Assembly: GCF_003313325.1 (NCBI RefSeq)
Contig: NZ_QMHQ01000004.1
Span: 186,001 to 250,000, forward strand
Length of the DNA: 64,000 nucleotides
Source of the DNA: Pedobacter namyangjuensis
Lineage (GTDB): Bacteria > Bacteroidota > Bacteroidia > Sphingobacteriales > Sphingobacteriaceae
Reading direction: 5' to 3'
In this document: positions 53,499 to 62,431 of the stretch, in pieces
How the letters are laid out: each line of letters opens with the position of its first letter
How positions within the stretch are numbered: position 1 is the stretch's first letter
The notes under the pieces: generated by a model
Databases searched by the model: none
What the model was told of the DNA's origin: nothing
The model's input: the letters and a program-made list of their open reading frames with translations, nothing else
Made by a program: the position numbers and the translations under genes

Positions 53499-54533
53499 AT
53501 GAATGAAAAAGGGAGATTACCGCAAATCTATTTAATTTTTTTATCTATCTGCATAATTATTTCGTGCAAACCAGCTAAGAAACCGGACGTAAGCAATATT
53601 AAACTCGATATAAAAATCGAACGTTTTGAACAAGATCTGTATCAAGGAAAAGGGGAAAATATTGCAGAAACAGACCAGAAACTTCAGTCTAAATATGGGT
53701 ATTTTTATGATGATTTTGTAAAGCGAATGGTAGGAACCCCAGATTTACAAGGTGCAGAAGTTTTAGATATACTATATAAAAATCAAGCCTTTACAGATTT
53801 ATATAAGGAAATTGACAGCGTTTACCCAAACCTAAATCAGGCTGAAAAGGATTTAACAGAGAGTTTCAAATACATTAAATATTATTATCCGAAAACCAAA
53901 ATACCGCGTTTTATTTCTTTCCTATCGGGATTTGCTTATCAAGTACCAATTGGCGACAATTATATAGGTATTGGCTTAGATATGTTTTTAGGCAAAGACA
54001 GTAAATTTTACAAAGCAATTGTACAAAGCGTACCAATGTACGCCTCAAAAAGGTTTACTCCAGCGTATATTGCACCAAGAGTTACAGAAGTTTTTGCTCG
54101 CGAAGAACTTTTTAAAGAGCGAGATGAAGACCAAACTTTATTGTCTAAAATGATTTTTAATGGCAAGATACTTTATTTTTTAGATCAGGTTTTACCAGAA
54201 CGCGTTGCCGACTCTGTAAAAATTGGCTATACTGACAAGCAAATTAGCTGGAGCAAAAATTACGAAGGCAATATTTGGGGCTACTTTTTAGAGAACGATT
54301 TACTCTACCAAACCGATATGCAGAAAATACAGGTTTATTTAACTGATGGGCCTTTTACGCCGGGCATTGGCGAAAAAGAATTTTCTGCGCCTAAACTTGG
54401 TGTTTGGTTAGGCTGGCAAATAGTTAAGCGGTATATGGAAGAAAACCCGAAGGTTACTTTACAACAATTAATGGAAGAAACCGATGCACAAAAAATACTA
54501 ACGCAATCTAAATACAAACCAAAAGAAGGCTAA
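53499..54533 (+). CDS. gldB: Gliding motility lipoprotein GldB family
   Basis: 344 residues from ATG 53499, which places the lipoprotein signal (IYLIFLSICIIISC) at the N-terminus; a start at 53460 would overlap the divergent gene. Family features: ERFEQDLYQ near the start, PRFISFLSGFAYQVPIGD, and the C-terminal PGIGEKEFSAPKLGVWLGW. In Flavobacterium GldB is needed for gliding and for type IX secretion-related functions; Sphingobacteriaceae keep it without obvious gliding. A -7 box TATATTTG (53485-53492) ends 6 nt before the ATG. gldC is not adjacent here. Confidence 0.88.
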   Translation: MNEKGRLPQIYLIFLSICIIISCKPAKKPDVSNIKLDIKIERFEQDLYQGKGENIAETDQKLQSKYGYFYDDFVKRMVGTPDLQGAEVLDILYKNQAFTDLYKEIDSVYPNLNQAEKDLTESFKYIKYYYPKTKIPRFISFLSGFAYQVPIGDNYIGIGLDMFLGKDSKFYKAIVQSVPMYASKRFTPAYIAPRVTEVFAREELFKERDEDQTLLSKMIFNGKILYFLDQVLPERVADSVKIGYTDKQISWSKNYEGNIWGYFLENDLLYQTDMQKIQVYLTDGPFTPGIGEKEFSAPKLGVWLGWQIVKRYMEENPKVTLQQLMEETDAQKILTQSKYKPKEG

Positions 54534-54565
54534 TAACTAAATACCTAACTTGAACCAAAAAAAGC

Positions 54566-55366
54566 ATGTCTGAAAATAATGTTTTAAAAACCGACAAGAA
54601 AATCGGCATTGTATTATCTGGTGGTGGCATTAGAGGTATTGCTCATTTAGGCGTGTTAAAAGCAATCGTAAACACTGGAATTAAAATTAGTCATGTTAGC
54701 GGTACTAGTGCAGGTTCTATTGCCGGTTCGTTCTTTGCTGCTGGCATAGACCCAGAAGAAGGTTTAAACATCTTTATAAAGACTAAGCTTTTACGTTTCA
54801 TTCGCCCTGCTTTAGGCTCGTTAGGCTTAATCAACATAGAAAACGTTAGAGATATTTTAAAAGATTATTTCCCGACGGATAAAATAGAAGCGCTAAAAAT
54901 TCCGCTTACCATTTGTGCAACCAATTTTAGCCAAGGCACTGTTAGCTACTTTAGCGAAGGACCGCTAATTAGGTCTATTCTTGCGTCGAGCTGTATACCA
55001 GGAATTTTTAAGCCAATTATGATTGAAGACCAGATGTATGTGGATGGCGGCATTTTAAACAACTTTCCTATTGAACCGTTACTAAATAACTGCGATTACA
55101 TTATTGGATCGAGTTGTAACCATTTGAAACCAGTGGATAAAATATCGAAAATTGCAGATCTCATCCAGCGTTCGGTAGTAATGTCTATCAATCATGATAT
55201 GGAGCGAAAGGCAAGCCTTTGCAATGTTATGGTAGAGCCTAAAGGCATGGGAGAAATTAGCACCTTCGATATGAAAAAGGCTGAAACCATTTACTGGCTA
55301 GCTTATGAAGAAGCTTTAAAATCGATTAAAAACAATGAGAGTTTTCAGGAATTGTTAAAGCGTTAA
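54566..55366 (+). CDS. Patatin-like phospholipase
   Basis: 266 residues without signal peptide. Oxyanion motif SGGGIRGIAH (19-24), nucleophile GTSAG (Ser48) and the dyad Asp in VDGG (Asp160). Bacterial patatins release fatty acids from phospholipids or triglycerides. It follows gldB by 32 nt and ends near a convergent comB gene. Confidence 0.93.
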   Translation: MSENNVLKTDKKIGIVLSGGGIRGIAHLGVLKAIVNTGIKISHVSGTSAGSIAGSFFAAGIDPEEGLNIFIKTKLLRFIRPALGSLGLINIENVRDILKDYFPTDKIEALKIPLTICATNFSQGTVSYFSEGPLIRSILASSCIPGIFKPIMIEDQMYVDGGILNNFPIEPLLNNCDYIIGSSCNHLKPVDKISKIADLIQRSVVMSINHDMERKASLCNVMVEPKGMGEISTFDMKKAETIYWLAYEEALKSIKNNESFQELLKR

Positions 55367-55380
55367 GTCCGCTATCCCGC

Positions 55381-56097
55381 TTAGGAATTAAGGGAGATTA
55401 ATCTCTCACCTTCTAAAACAGGAATCGCTTTGCAAATATCTAACTTAAGGCAAAACTTCACATCCTCCTCAATATTTAGTTGCTCCAATCTGTGGTTATG
55501 AGAAGATTTTTTCAAATAACCACGCAGATCATCTTTCGCTAACAAGTACATATCTTCCGCGGCAACGCAAGCATCATCAAAATGAACAAAATCTTTGCGC
55601 AAAGTATTTACTACTGCACCAGCAAACAACGTATCCTCTAAATTAAACTTATCTTTCCAGCCAGCACAAAGCAATAGCACATCCTTATCTTGCACTTTTA
55701 ACCAATCGCAAAGCGATGTTAAATTAAGAAATGAACCCACTACAACTTGATGTGCACGTTCTTGCGCCAAATGCATGGCTTTTGTGCCATTTGTAGTAGT
55801 TAGCACAATAGTTTTACCCTTAACTTTTTCGGTTGTATAAGAAAAAGGAGAATTACCAAAATCATAACCTTCTACTACTTCGCCATTACGCTCAGCTGCA
55901 AGTAAGTAACCCCTATCGGCATAAGCCAAACAATCATCTACCTGCGCCACCGGAATTATTGCTTCTGCGCCATTATCGATGCCGTAAGTAATAGAAGAAG
56001 TTGCCCGTAAAATATCGATAACTACAACAATACTTTTCTCAATAGTATATAAATCTAACAGCGCCGGTGTAAGGCAAACTTCAATGGTTCTAGACAT
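55381..56097 (-). CDS. comB: 2-phosphosulfolactate phosphatase family protein (ComB)
   Basis: 238 residues. IVVIDILRATSSITYGIDNGA and TTTNGTKAMHLA are characteristic of ComB, which removes phosphate from 2-phosphosulfolactate in coenzyme M synthesis in methanogens. Here the role cannot be coenzyme M; in Bacteroidota a link to sulfolactate or sulfonolipid metabolism is suggested but not shown. It follows gcvT on the same strand with a palindromic gap. Confidence 0.9.
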   Translation of the reverse strand: MSRTIEVCLTPALLDLYTIEKSIVVVIDILRATSSITYGIDNGAEAIIPVAQVDDCLAYADRGYLLAAERNGEVVEGYDFGNSPFSYTTEKVKGKTIVLTTTNGTKAMHLAQERAHQVVVGSFLNLTSLCDWLKVQDKDVLLLCAGWKDKFNLEDTLFAGAVVNTLRKDFVHFDDACVAAEDMYLLAKDDLRGYLKKSSHNHRLEQLNIEEDVKFCLKLDICKAIPVLEGERLISLNS

Positions 56098-56109
56098 ATT
56101 TTTGGTATA

Positions 56110-56163
56110 TAGTTATTAGTATTTAGTAGCTAGAGAAATCCAATTACTAAATACTAACTACTA
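56110..56163. repeat. Imperfect palindrome of TAGTATTTAGTA words
   Basis: Arms 56110-56128 and 56145-56163 (19 nt each, 17 of 19 complementary) with a 16-nt loop between comB and gcvT. As at 3584 and 16681 it consists of near-repeating short words. It may stabilise or attenuate the gcvT-comB message. Confidence 0.6.
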
Positions 56164-56168
56164 AAGTA

Positions 56169-57248
56169 TTATTTATAAAAAGGAAACTTAACTACTTTAG
56201 CCTTAATTTTCGTGTTTCTAATTTCAACAAAAATTTCTGTGCCTTCTTTGGCAAATTCTTTAGCTACATATCCCATACCAATAGCTTTTTGCAACGATGG
56301 CGATTGGGTACCAGAAGTAACTTTACCAATTACTTTACCTTGTGCATCAACAATTTGATAATCGTGACGAGGAATACCTCTATCAATCATTTCAAAGCCA
56401 ACCAGTTTGCGTGTTACCCCAGCCTCCTTTTGCGCCTGCAAAGCTTCAGAATTAGTAAATGGCTTGGTAAATTTGGTAATCCATCCTAAACCAGCTTCAA
56501 TTGGCGAGGTAGTATCATCAATATCATTACCGTATAAACAGAAACCCATTTCCAAACGCAACGTATCACGAGCTGCTAAACCAATTGGTTTAATACCATA
56601 TTCTGCACCTGCGCTAAAAATTGCCTCCCACATTTTATCTGCATGCTCGTTATCAAAATAAACTTCAAAGCCGCCAGCTCCGGTGTAACCAGTTGCAGAA
56701 ACAACTACGTTATCTATTCCTGCAAACGTTCCTTTCTTAAAAGTGTAATATTCCATCGATCCTAAATCAATGTCGGTTAAGCTCTGCAAAGCATCTGCCG
56801 CTTTCGGACCTTGAACTGCCAATAACGAAGTCTTATCAGAAATGTTGTGCATCTCTACGTTCGCTGTATTGTATTTCTTAATCCATTCCCAATCTTTATC
56901 AATATTGCTCGCATTAACAACCAACATGTAGGTTTTCTCGTCAATACGGTAAACCAACAAATCGTCTACAATACCGCCATCTTCATTTGGCAAACAAGAA
57001 TACTGCACTTTACCATCAATTAGCTTAGAAGCATCATTACTGGTAACACGTTGAATTAAATCTAAGGCATTTTCGCCTTTCAAAATAAATTCGCCCATGT
57101 GGCTCACATCAAAAACACCAACAGCACTCCTAACGGTTGCATGTTCTGCATTAATGCCTTCGTAAGTAACAGGCATGTTATAACCTGCAAATGGCACCAT
57201 TTTAGCGCCTAATGAAATATGTTTTTCTGTTAATGCGGTATTCTTCAT
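56169..57248 (-). CDS. gcvT: Aminomethyltransferase (glycine cleavage T protein)
   Basis: 359 residues. [29 protein letters not shown] and [15 protein letters not shown] are GcvT signatures binding tetrahydrofolate; the C-terminal domain has [10 protein letters not shown] and [10 protein letters not shown]. It transfers the methylene group of glycine to tetrahydrofolate, together with the H protein and Lpd (encoded at 11104). A -7 box TATTTTTG is on the minus strand at 57275-57282. Confidence 0.96.
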   Translation of the reverse strand: MKNTALTEKHISLGAKMVPFAGYNMPVTYEGINAEHATVRSAVGVFDVSHMGEFILKGENALDLIQRVTSNDASKLIDGKVQYSCLPNEDGGIVDDLLVYRIDEKTYMLVVNASNIDKDWEWIKKYNTANVEMHNISDKTSLLAVQGPKAADALQSLTDIDLGSMEYYTFKKGTFAGIDNVVVSATGYTGAGGFEVYFDNEHADKMWEAIFSAGAEYGIKPIGLAARDTLRLEMGFCLYGNDIDDTTSPIEAGLGWITKFTKPFTNSEALQAQKEAGVTRKLVGFEMIDRGIPRHDYQIVDAQGKVIGKVTSGTQSPSLQKAIGMGYVAKEFAKEGTEIFVEIRNTKIKAKVVKFPFYK

Positions 57249-57349
57249 TTTATGGATTTTAGATATTTGGTGGGCAAAAATACTAAGAATAGCCCAATGA
57301 TTTTAGCACAATTTGCTAACTTGTAAAAATTAATCTAAACACCCGTTTT

Positions 57350-57898
57350 ATGAAAGCAAAAATTACCCTATTAGCTATTTCCTCTATTATCGCTTTGTTT
57401 TTTTCGTGCACCCAAAAGGCAAATGAAAATGCAACTACCACTCCGCCAACAGAAGCCCAAATAAAATCAAGCAAAACTGAAATAGCACAGCTTTTAGACT
57501 CTTTAAATGCTGCAGCCGCTAATGCCGACCTCGAAAAATATTTTAGTTATTATACCGAAGATGCCACTTATAACGGAACAGATGCTACCGAAAACTGGAA
57601 CAAACAATCTTTTAAAGATTGGGCAAAGCCTTATTTCGACAAAAAAACAACTTGGAATTTTACCACAGTTAAAAGGAATATTTATTTCGGTGCCCATCAA
57701 GATATTGCTTGGTTTGAAGAATTGGTAAGCACTCAAATGAAAATTTGCCGAGGCTCTGGCGTAGTGGTTAAACAAGATGGTAAATGGAAAATTCAGCAAT
57801 ACGTTTTATCTATGACCATACCAAATACACAATTAGACAAAGTTGTATCACTTAAAACTGCCGAAGAAGATTCGCTCTTAAAAAGCTTTAAAAAATAG
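57350..57898 (+). CDS. NTF2-like (SnoaL/DUF4440) lipoprotein
   Basis: 182 residues with a lipobox Cys at residue 20 (FFSC). After a linker, the NTF2-like fold: LLDSLNAAAANADLEKYFSY, then strands with WFEELVSTQM and WKIQQYVLSM. Often non-catalytic or involved in small-molecule binding. It stands alone, divergent from gcvT. Confidence 0.85.
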   Translation: MKAKITLLAISSIIALFFSCTQKANENATTTPPTEAQIKSSKTEIAQLLDSLNAAAANADLEKYFSYYTEDATYNGTDATENWNKQSFKDWAKPYFDKKTTWNFTTVKRNIYFGAHQDIAWFEELVSTQMKICRGSGVVVKQDGKWKIQQYVLSMTIPNTQLDKVVSLKTAEEDSLLKSFKK

Positions 57899-58009
57899 TT
57901 CGCAACTTTTGCAATTAGCTCATCATTTGTTCTTTTGTGGTTAGTAATAATTATAGAAACGATTTGCATAACTTGAAAACGACCGGCAGAATTTCATCGC
58001 AATTTTAGT

Positions 58010-58086
58010 CCCGCTTTCCGCTTCAATCTTTTTTGCCCTTCCACAAGCTCAGGATGACAGCAAAAAAGGATTTCGCTGCAATCGGG
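58010..58086. repeat. REP-like imperfect palindrome, copy D
   Basis: Begins CCCGCTTTCCGCTTCAATC and ends TTTCGCTGCAATCGGG. The ends pair as CCCG/CGGG, the reverse of copies A and C (CGGG/CCCG), yet pairing is kept. The core contains CTTCCACAAGCTCAG, the reverse complement of CTGAGCTTGTGGAAG seen in near-identical form at 8418. It fills part of the 305-nt gap between genes at 57898 and 58204; nothing else is recognised there. Confidence 0.6.
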
Positions 58087-58203
58087 TTTAGATAACAAAG
58101 GTTTTGTTGCTATGTACAGTTGCAATAGCAATTTATCAAATATGCGTTATTCCAGATTTCTAGTCCGTAATTCTTATCCCCAAAATATTAATAAAGCAAC
58201 AAC

Positions 58204-58752
58204 ATGTCATACTGCACAGCAATTAATAACATGTCTGGCGACAGACGAGAACTGCACAAGGCTTACCACGATAAGCTTTACGGCTTCCCCATAGATAACG
58301 ACAATGAACTGTTTTGCAGGTTGATTTTAGAAATTAACCAAGCCGGATTAAGTTGGGAAACTATCCTTAAAAAAGAGAGCAGTTTCAGAAAAGCCTTTGA
58401 TAATTTCGATATCAAAAAAGTGGCGTCTTACACAGAAAAAGATAGAGAGAGGCTTTTAGCCGATGCAGGAATTATTAGAAACAAACTAAAAGTAAATGCT
58501 GCAATAGAAAATGCTAAAACCATTTTGGATATTCAAAAAAAACATGGTTCGTTTAAAAACTGGTTAGACGAACATCATCCAAAAACTAAGGACGAATGGA
58601 TAAAACTTTTTAAAAAGACTTTTAAGTTTACTGGAGGAGAAATTGTTAACGAATTTTTAATGAGTACAGGATATTTGCCTGGAGCACATGATTTAAATTG
58701 CCCAACGCATCAACAAATTTTAACACAAAAACCAAAGTGGTTAGAACATTAA
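58204..58752 (+). CDS. tag: DNA-3-methyladenine glycosylase I
   Basis: 182 residues. Zinc ligands Cys4 and His in LHKAYHD, and the C-terminal His/Cys in GAHDLNC; core motif LILEINQAGLSWETILKK matches Tag, and LADAGIIRNKLKVNAAI is the helix-hairpin region. It excises 3-methyladenine from alkylated DNA. The ORF's earlier frames are shadows. Confidence 0.93.
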   Translation: MSYCTAINNMSGDRRELHKAYHDKLYGFPIDNDNELFCRLILEINQAGLSWETILKKESSFRKAFDNFDIKKVASYTEKDRERLLADAGIIRNKLKVNAAIENAKTILDIQKKHGSFKNWLDEHHPKTKDEWIKLFKKTFKFTGGEIVNEFLMSTGYLPGAHDLNCPTHQQILTQKPKWLEH

Positions 58753-58826
58753 TAGCTAAATGCAAGAGATAAAAATTCTTAAACCAGTTTAAGTAATTTG
58801 TAACCAAAGAAGTATAATTTAACCAA

Positions 58827-59270
58827 ATGGAATCAAAATCTGCTAATTACGCACAGTTCTTTTTACGCATTGCACTGGCTTTTTCTTTTTTATCTGCTAC
58901 TGCAGATAGATTTGGGTTTTGGGGAAAATCCGGAGAAAGTGGTGTGAGCTGGGGCAATTGGCAAAATTTTGTTAATTATTCTAATACGCTTAACTTTTTT
59001 GTACCTGCAAGTATTGGAGAAGTGTTAGCCATAATAGCTACTGCATTAGAAATAATTTTAGCCTTGTTTTTAATACTAGGTTTTAAAACAAAGTTTGCTG
59101 CAATAATTTCTGGCTTATTATTAACTGCTTTTGCATTTTTAATGTCAATTAGCGTAGGCATTAAAGCACCATTTGATTATTCTGTTTGGACTGGCGCTGC
59201 AGCTTGTTTTTTGTTGAGTATTTTTAATAACTACAAATACAGCATTGATAGTTTATTCAAAAATCGATAA
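58827..59270 (+). CDS. DoxX family membrane protein
   Basis: 147 residues, four membrane helices (about 9-25, 53-72, 77-97, 112-130). ILALFLILGFKTKFAAIISG resembles the DoxX signature, although the family is broad. Function unclear; some members are linked to redox or quinone metabolism. Confidence 0.8.
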   Translation: MESKSANYAQFFLRIALAFSFLSATADRFGFWGKSGESGVSWGNWQNFVNYSNTLNFFVPASIGEVLAIIATALEIILALFLILGFKTKFAAIISGLLLTAFAFLMSISVGIKAPFDYSVWTGAAACFLLSIFNNYKYSIDSLFKNR

Positions 59271-59322
59271 ATAACTATTATTCACTCCGGAATTCGTCCT
59301 ACGCTAAATATAATTAAGTTAG

Positions 59323-60558
59323 TTAGGGCAATAAATCAATAAACTTTCTATTTTTTACATCCAATTTTCTCGGCGTACCAATTCTACCCTCCCGTACATT
59401 AAACTTGCCATCTCCCATCGCATCAATTTTATCGTAAGTTGGATTGATGATCCAATTTCCTTGCACATCAACAATACCGCTTAATTGTTTGGCGTCGTCA
59501 ACAGCTACAAAATATCCTTCTTTACCAATTTCTTCTCGCTCTTTAAGCAAGTTTACAGTAACTTTTCTTAAAGTATTGGTTGGTTTTTCGTCGCGTATAT
59601 ATACCGTTACGTATGCTACAGGACCTGAGAAAAAATGTTTGGAGAATTCTATTGTGTTGGTATCTGCTGGCTTTTTCGGCAACTTTTCCGCCAAGAAAGA
59701 TTTTAAAGCTTGAGGCGCTCTTAGGCGTTCGTGATCAATTTCCTCCACAGCCTTTTTGTAAACCGGCAATGCTTCCTTTAACCACGCAACTGTAGCTTTA
59801 GACGAAATAGAATACGCCGTACTGCCAGATTTTCTGAGTGCCCTGCCATCTTTATAAAATCCTTGTACTTCTGCAACCCTATTAGCCAAAGCTTTAGGAT
59901 AGTTTATTTTTACCTCACCCGCCTCGTTACTTTTAATTTCCAGCCAGCTGTTACCTACTTTAATTTTAGGTTTTGAAAGATCTAACCGATAACCGGTACT
60001 TTTATAGTTTTTAAACCACACATCAAAATCAATGTTTCTAATTGGCTTGCTAGCATCAATTAAAAAATGATTGTATTCCAATTCATCATTTGCAGGCGAA
60101 GCATTATAGTTTGCACTTGCCACCGTACCATCCCAAAAATGCAAGACATTTGGTGTAAATTTTGGCGCATTTTCGTAAACTTCATCTATACTTAAATCTA
60201 AGCCTAATAACTCCTTTACATTTATTAAATTAAGTGATATTGATACTGCACTTTTTGGTTTCCCGAATTGGGATGCTAAAAAGAAATCTTTTTTTACGGC
60301 TGAAATAAATTCATCTTCAGAGAGGTATTTATTTTGCTGATCAGTGAAATTACGATAGTCCTTTTCATCGAAATCATTTTTTGGAATTACTGTAGTAGGC
60401 TTCAAACTAAATTCTACATCTATCTGATTCTCCGCATCTGAAATTAGGTTCTCCAAATTCTCTTTCGACTCTGCCATATCATTATCCGGAAGACTAAGGC
60501 AACCACTAAACAAAAACACTGCGCAGCAGAAAAAAACTATGTTTAGTTTGTAAGTCAT
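59323..60558 (-). CDS. Lipoprotein with C-terminal WG-like repeat
   Basis: 411 residues, lipobox Cys20 (FLFSGC). The C-terminal 60 residues contain SGIVDVQGNWIINPTYDKID, a WG repeat. The rest has no recognised family. It shares one base with the upstream glycosyltransferase stop (TAATG), so it is translationally coupled to it. Confidence 0.8.
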   Translation of the reverse strand: MTYKLNIVFFCCAVFLFSGCLSLPDNDMAESKENLENLISDAENQIDVEFSLKPTTVIPKNDFDEKDYRNFTDQQNKYLSEDEFISAVKKDFFLASQFGKPKSAVSISLNLINVKELLGLDLSIDEVYENAPKFTPNVLHFWDGTVASANYNASPANDELEYNHFLIDASKPIRNIDFDVWFKNYKSTGYRLDLSKPKIKVGNSWLEIKSNEAGEVKINYPKALANRVAEVQGFYKDGRALRKSGSTAYSISSKATVAWLKEALPVYKKAVEEIDHERLRAPQALKSFLAEKLPKKPADTNTIEFSKHFFSGPVAYVTVYIRDEKPTNTLRKVTVNLLKEREEIGKEGYFVAVDDAKQLSGIVDVQGNWIINPTYDKIDAMGDGKFNVREGRIGTPRKLDVKNRKFIDLLP

Positions 60559-61760
60559 TATGCAAGAATTAATTTTTCGTAAATATTTAACATCCGCTTT
60601 GCATTACTATTTATCTCGTGGTCTCTTTCGGCAGTTTTGCGAGCGTTTGCTCCTATTTCTTGCCACTTATTAGGCTGTGTTATACATTGCAAAATTGCAC
60701 GGTAAAACTCGTCTGATGTGTTTGCAATCAGAATATCCTTACCGTTTTTGTAGTTAATTCCTTCGGCCGCCATGCTGGTTGCTATGATACACTTCTGCAT
60801 AGCCATTCCCTCTATAATTTTAACACGCATACCGCTAGCAGAAAGCAAAGGCACAATCATTATTGCTTTCGAGTTCATAAATTCAACAGCGTCAAAAACT
60901 TCTCCCTCCACAATCAAGTTATCTGAGTCGTAATCAAAAAACTGCTTTTGCATATTTTTACCAGCAATATAAAATCTCAACTCTCGGTTAAGCGTTTCTA
61001 TATCAGGCCAAATTTCATCTAAAAACCATTCTAAACCTTCTTTATTTGGGCGCCAATCCATTGCACCAAGGTGGAAAAGTGTTGGAAAGCTGGTTTTTGT
61101 GTTATCTATGTTATATTTTTCAAAATCAATAGCTACGGGAAAAACATCCAATCTGGTTTGGCAGCCCATGCGTAAAATACTGTGCCTATCTGGTTCGCTT
61201 ATGGCAAATACTTGGTGAAATCTGTTAATCTGTTCGGTTTCGTAAACCTTTAATCTTCTCGATAAAAATTCTAGATACACTCTACGCGGTGTAAATCGTT
61301 CTCTCAAAGCCAAGCGTTCCCAAACATCAAATGCAATGTTGTGTGCTCTATAAATCAGCTTTGCTTTACTATGTTCTTTAACCGTTTCTAAATACGGCAC
61401 AACATAAATACCTTCGAATTGGATAACGTCAAAATCCCTTTCGCGTAAAATATTTTCTAATACTTTGGCAGCTTCATCATCAAAAAACCTAGAAACATTG
61501 TAAGATTGGTTGCTGAAAATATTAAAAAATGCTCCCCAAATATTTACTTCCGTATCGATATTATAAGAATGAAAATCTATTTTCTCAAAAATTGGATCAT
61601 AGATATCATCTACATCCGTTTTCTCTTTATAAGGATTAATGCTAAACAAAGTAACTTCTACCCCTAATTTTAGCAAGCCTTTAATGGTATTATACACCAC
61701 AATTGGATAGCCACTATTTGGCGGAAATGGTACCTGATGAGAAAGCATGAGCAGTTTCAT
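60558..61760 (-). CDS. Glycosyltransferase family 4 (GT-B)
   Basis: 400 residues. Two Rossmann-like domains: N-terminal SHQVPFPPNSGYPIVVYNTI and C-terminal RFYIAGKNMQKQFFD, with MIVPLLSASGMRVKIIEGMA the nucleotide-sugar binding region. It transfers a sugar from a nucleotide donor to a glycan or lipid. Coupled to the WG-repeat lipoprotein; rnhB is upstream with 16 nt between. Confidence 0.92.
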   Translation of the reverse strand: MKLLMLSHQVPFPPNSGYPIVVYNTIKGLLKLGVEVTLFSINPYKEKTDVDDIYDPIFEKIDFHSYNIDTEVNIWGAFFNIFSNQSYNVSRFFDDEAAKVLENILRERDFDVIQFEGIYVVPYLETVKEHSKAKLIYRAHNIAFDVWERLALRERFTPRRVYLEFLSRRLKVYETEQINRFHQVFAISEPDRHSILRMGCQTRLDVFPVAIDFEKYNIDNTKTSFPTLFHLGAMDWRPNKEGLEWFLDEIWPDIETLNRELRFYIAGKNMQKQFFDYDSDNLIVEGEVFDAVEFMNSKAIMIVPLLSASGMRVKIIEGMAMQKCIIATSMAAEGINYKNGKDILIANTSDEFYRAILQCITQPNKWQEIGANARKTAERDHEINSNAKRMLNIYEKLILA

Positions 61761-61776
61761 GCCCTGAAATTACTAA

Positions 61777-62388
61777 TTATACTTCTTCTGTGAAAGAAAT
61801 TAAAAGCTGAGGATCGCTAACGTTAAAAGTTTTACGGTGATATGGCGACATCCCAATTTCCATAACGGCTTTCCTATGCGCAATTGTTGGGTAACCTTTG
61901 TTGCTTTGCCAATTGTAATGTGGAAAATCTGTAGCCAATGTATCCATATATTCATCTCGGTGTGTTTTTGCCAAAACAGATGCTGCCGCGATATTTAGGT
62001 ATTTTCCGTCGCCTTTTATTATGCAACAATGCGGAATATCGTTGTACTTTTTGAATCGATTGCCATCAATAACCAAGTGTTGCGGAAGAATAGACAATTT
62101 TTCGATTGCCCGATGCATAGCCAGAAACGATGCATTTAAAATATTTATCTGGTCGATTTCCTCGTGATCTACGAAACCAACTCCCCAAGCAAGGGCTTGC
62201 TGCTCAATTATTGGGCGCATTAAATCTCTTTGTTTATGATTTAGCTTTTTCGAATCGTTTAGTCCTTCTAAGTAAAAATCTTTGGGCAAAATTACGGCAG
62301 CAGCAACAACCGGACCGGCAAGGCAACCTCTACCGGCTTCATCGCATCCGGCTTCAACTAATTCTGTATGGTAGCAATTGATTAGCAC
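61777..62388 (-). CDS. rnhB: Ribonuclease HII
   Basis: 203 residues from a GTG start. DEAGRG (Asp16, Glu17) holds two metals, followed by [13 protein letters not shown] and the catalytic VIDGNRFKK. It removes ribonucleotides in DNA. The GTG start keeps the family's short N-terminus; a -7 box TAACTTTG is on the minus strand at 62393-62400, only 4 nt before it. Confidence 0.96.
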   Translation of the reverse strand: MLINCYHTELVEAGCDEAGRGCLAGPVVAAAVILPKDFYLEGLNDSKKLNHKQRDLMRPIIEQQALAWGVGFVDHEEIDQINILNASFLAMHRAIEKLSILPQHLVIDGNRFKKYNDIPHCCIIKGDGKYLNIAAASVLAKTHRDEYMDTLATDFPHYNWQSNKGYPTIAHRKAVMEIGMSPYHRKTFNVSDPQLLISFTEEV

Positions 62389-62431
62389 TTTGCAAAGTTA
62401 ATGATTTTATTAGAAACGCTGATTTGATAAT

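Noticed and set aside
58112..58294. 60-codon frame overlapping the start of tag
   Set aside because: Overlaps the recognised tag gene in another frame and has cysteine/serine-rich, non-family composition.
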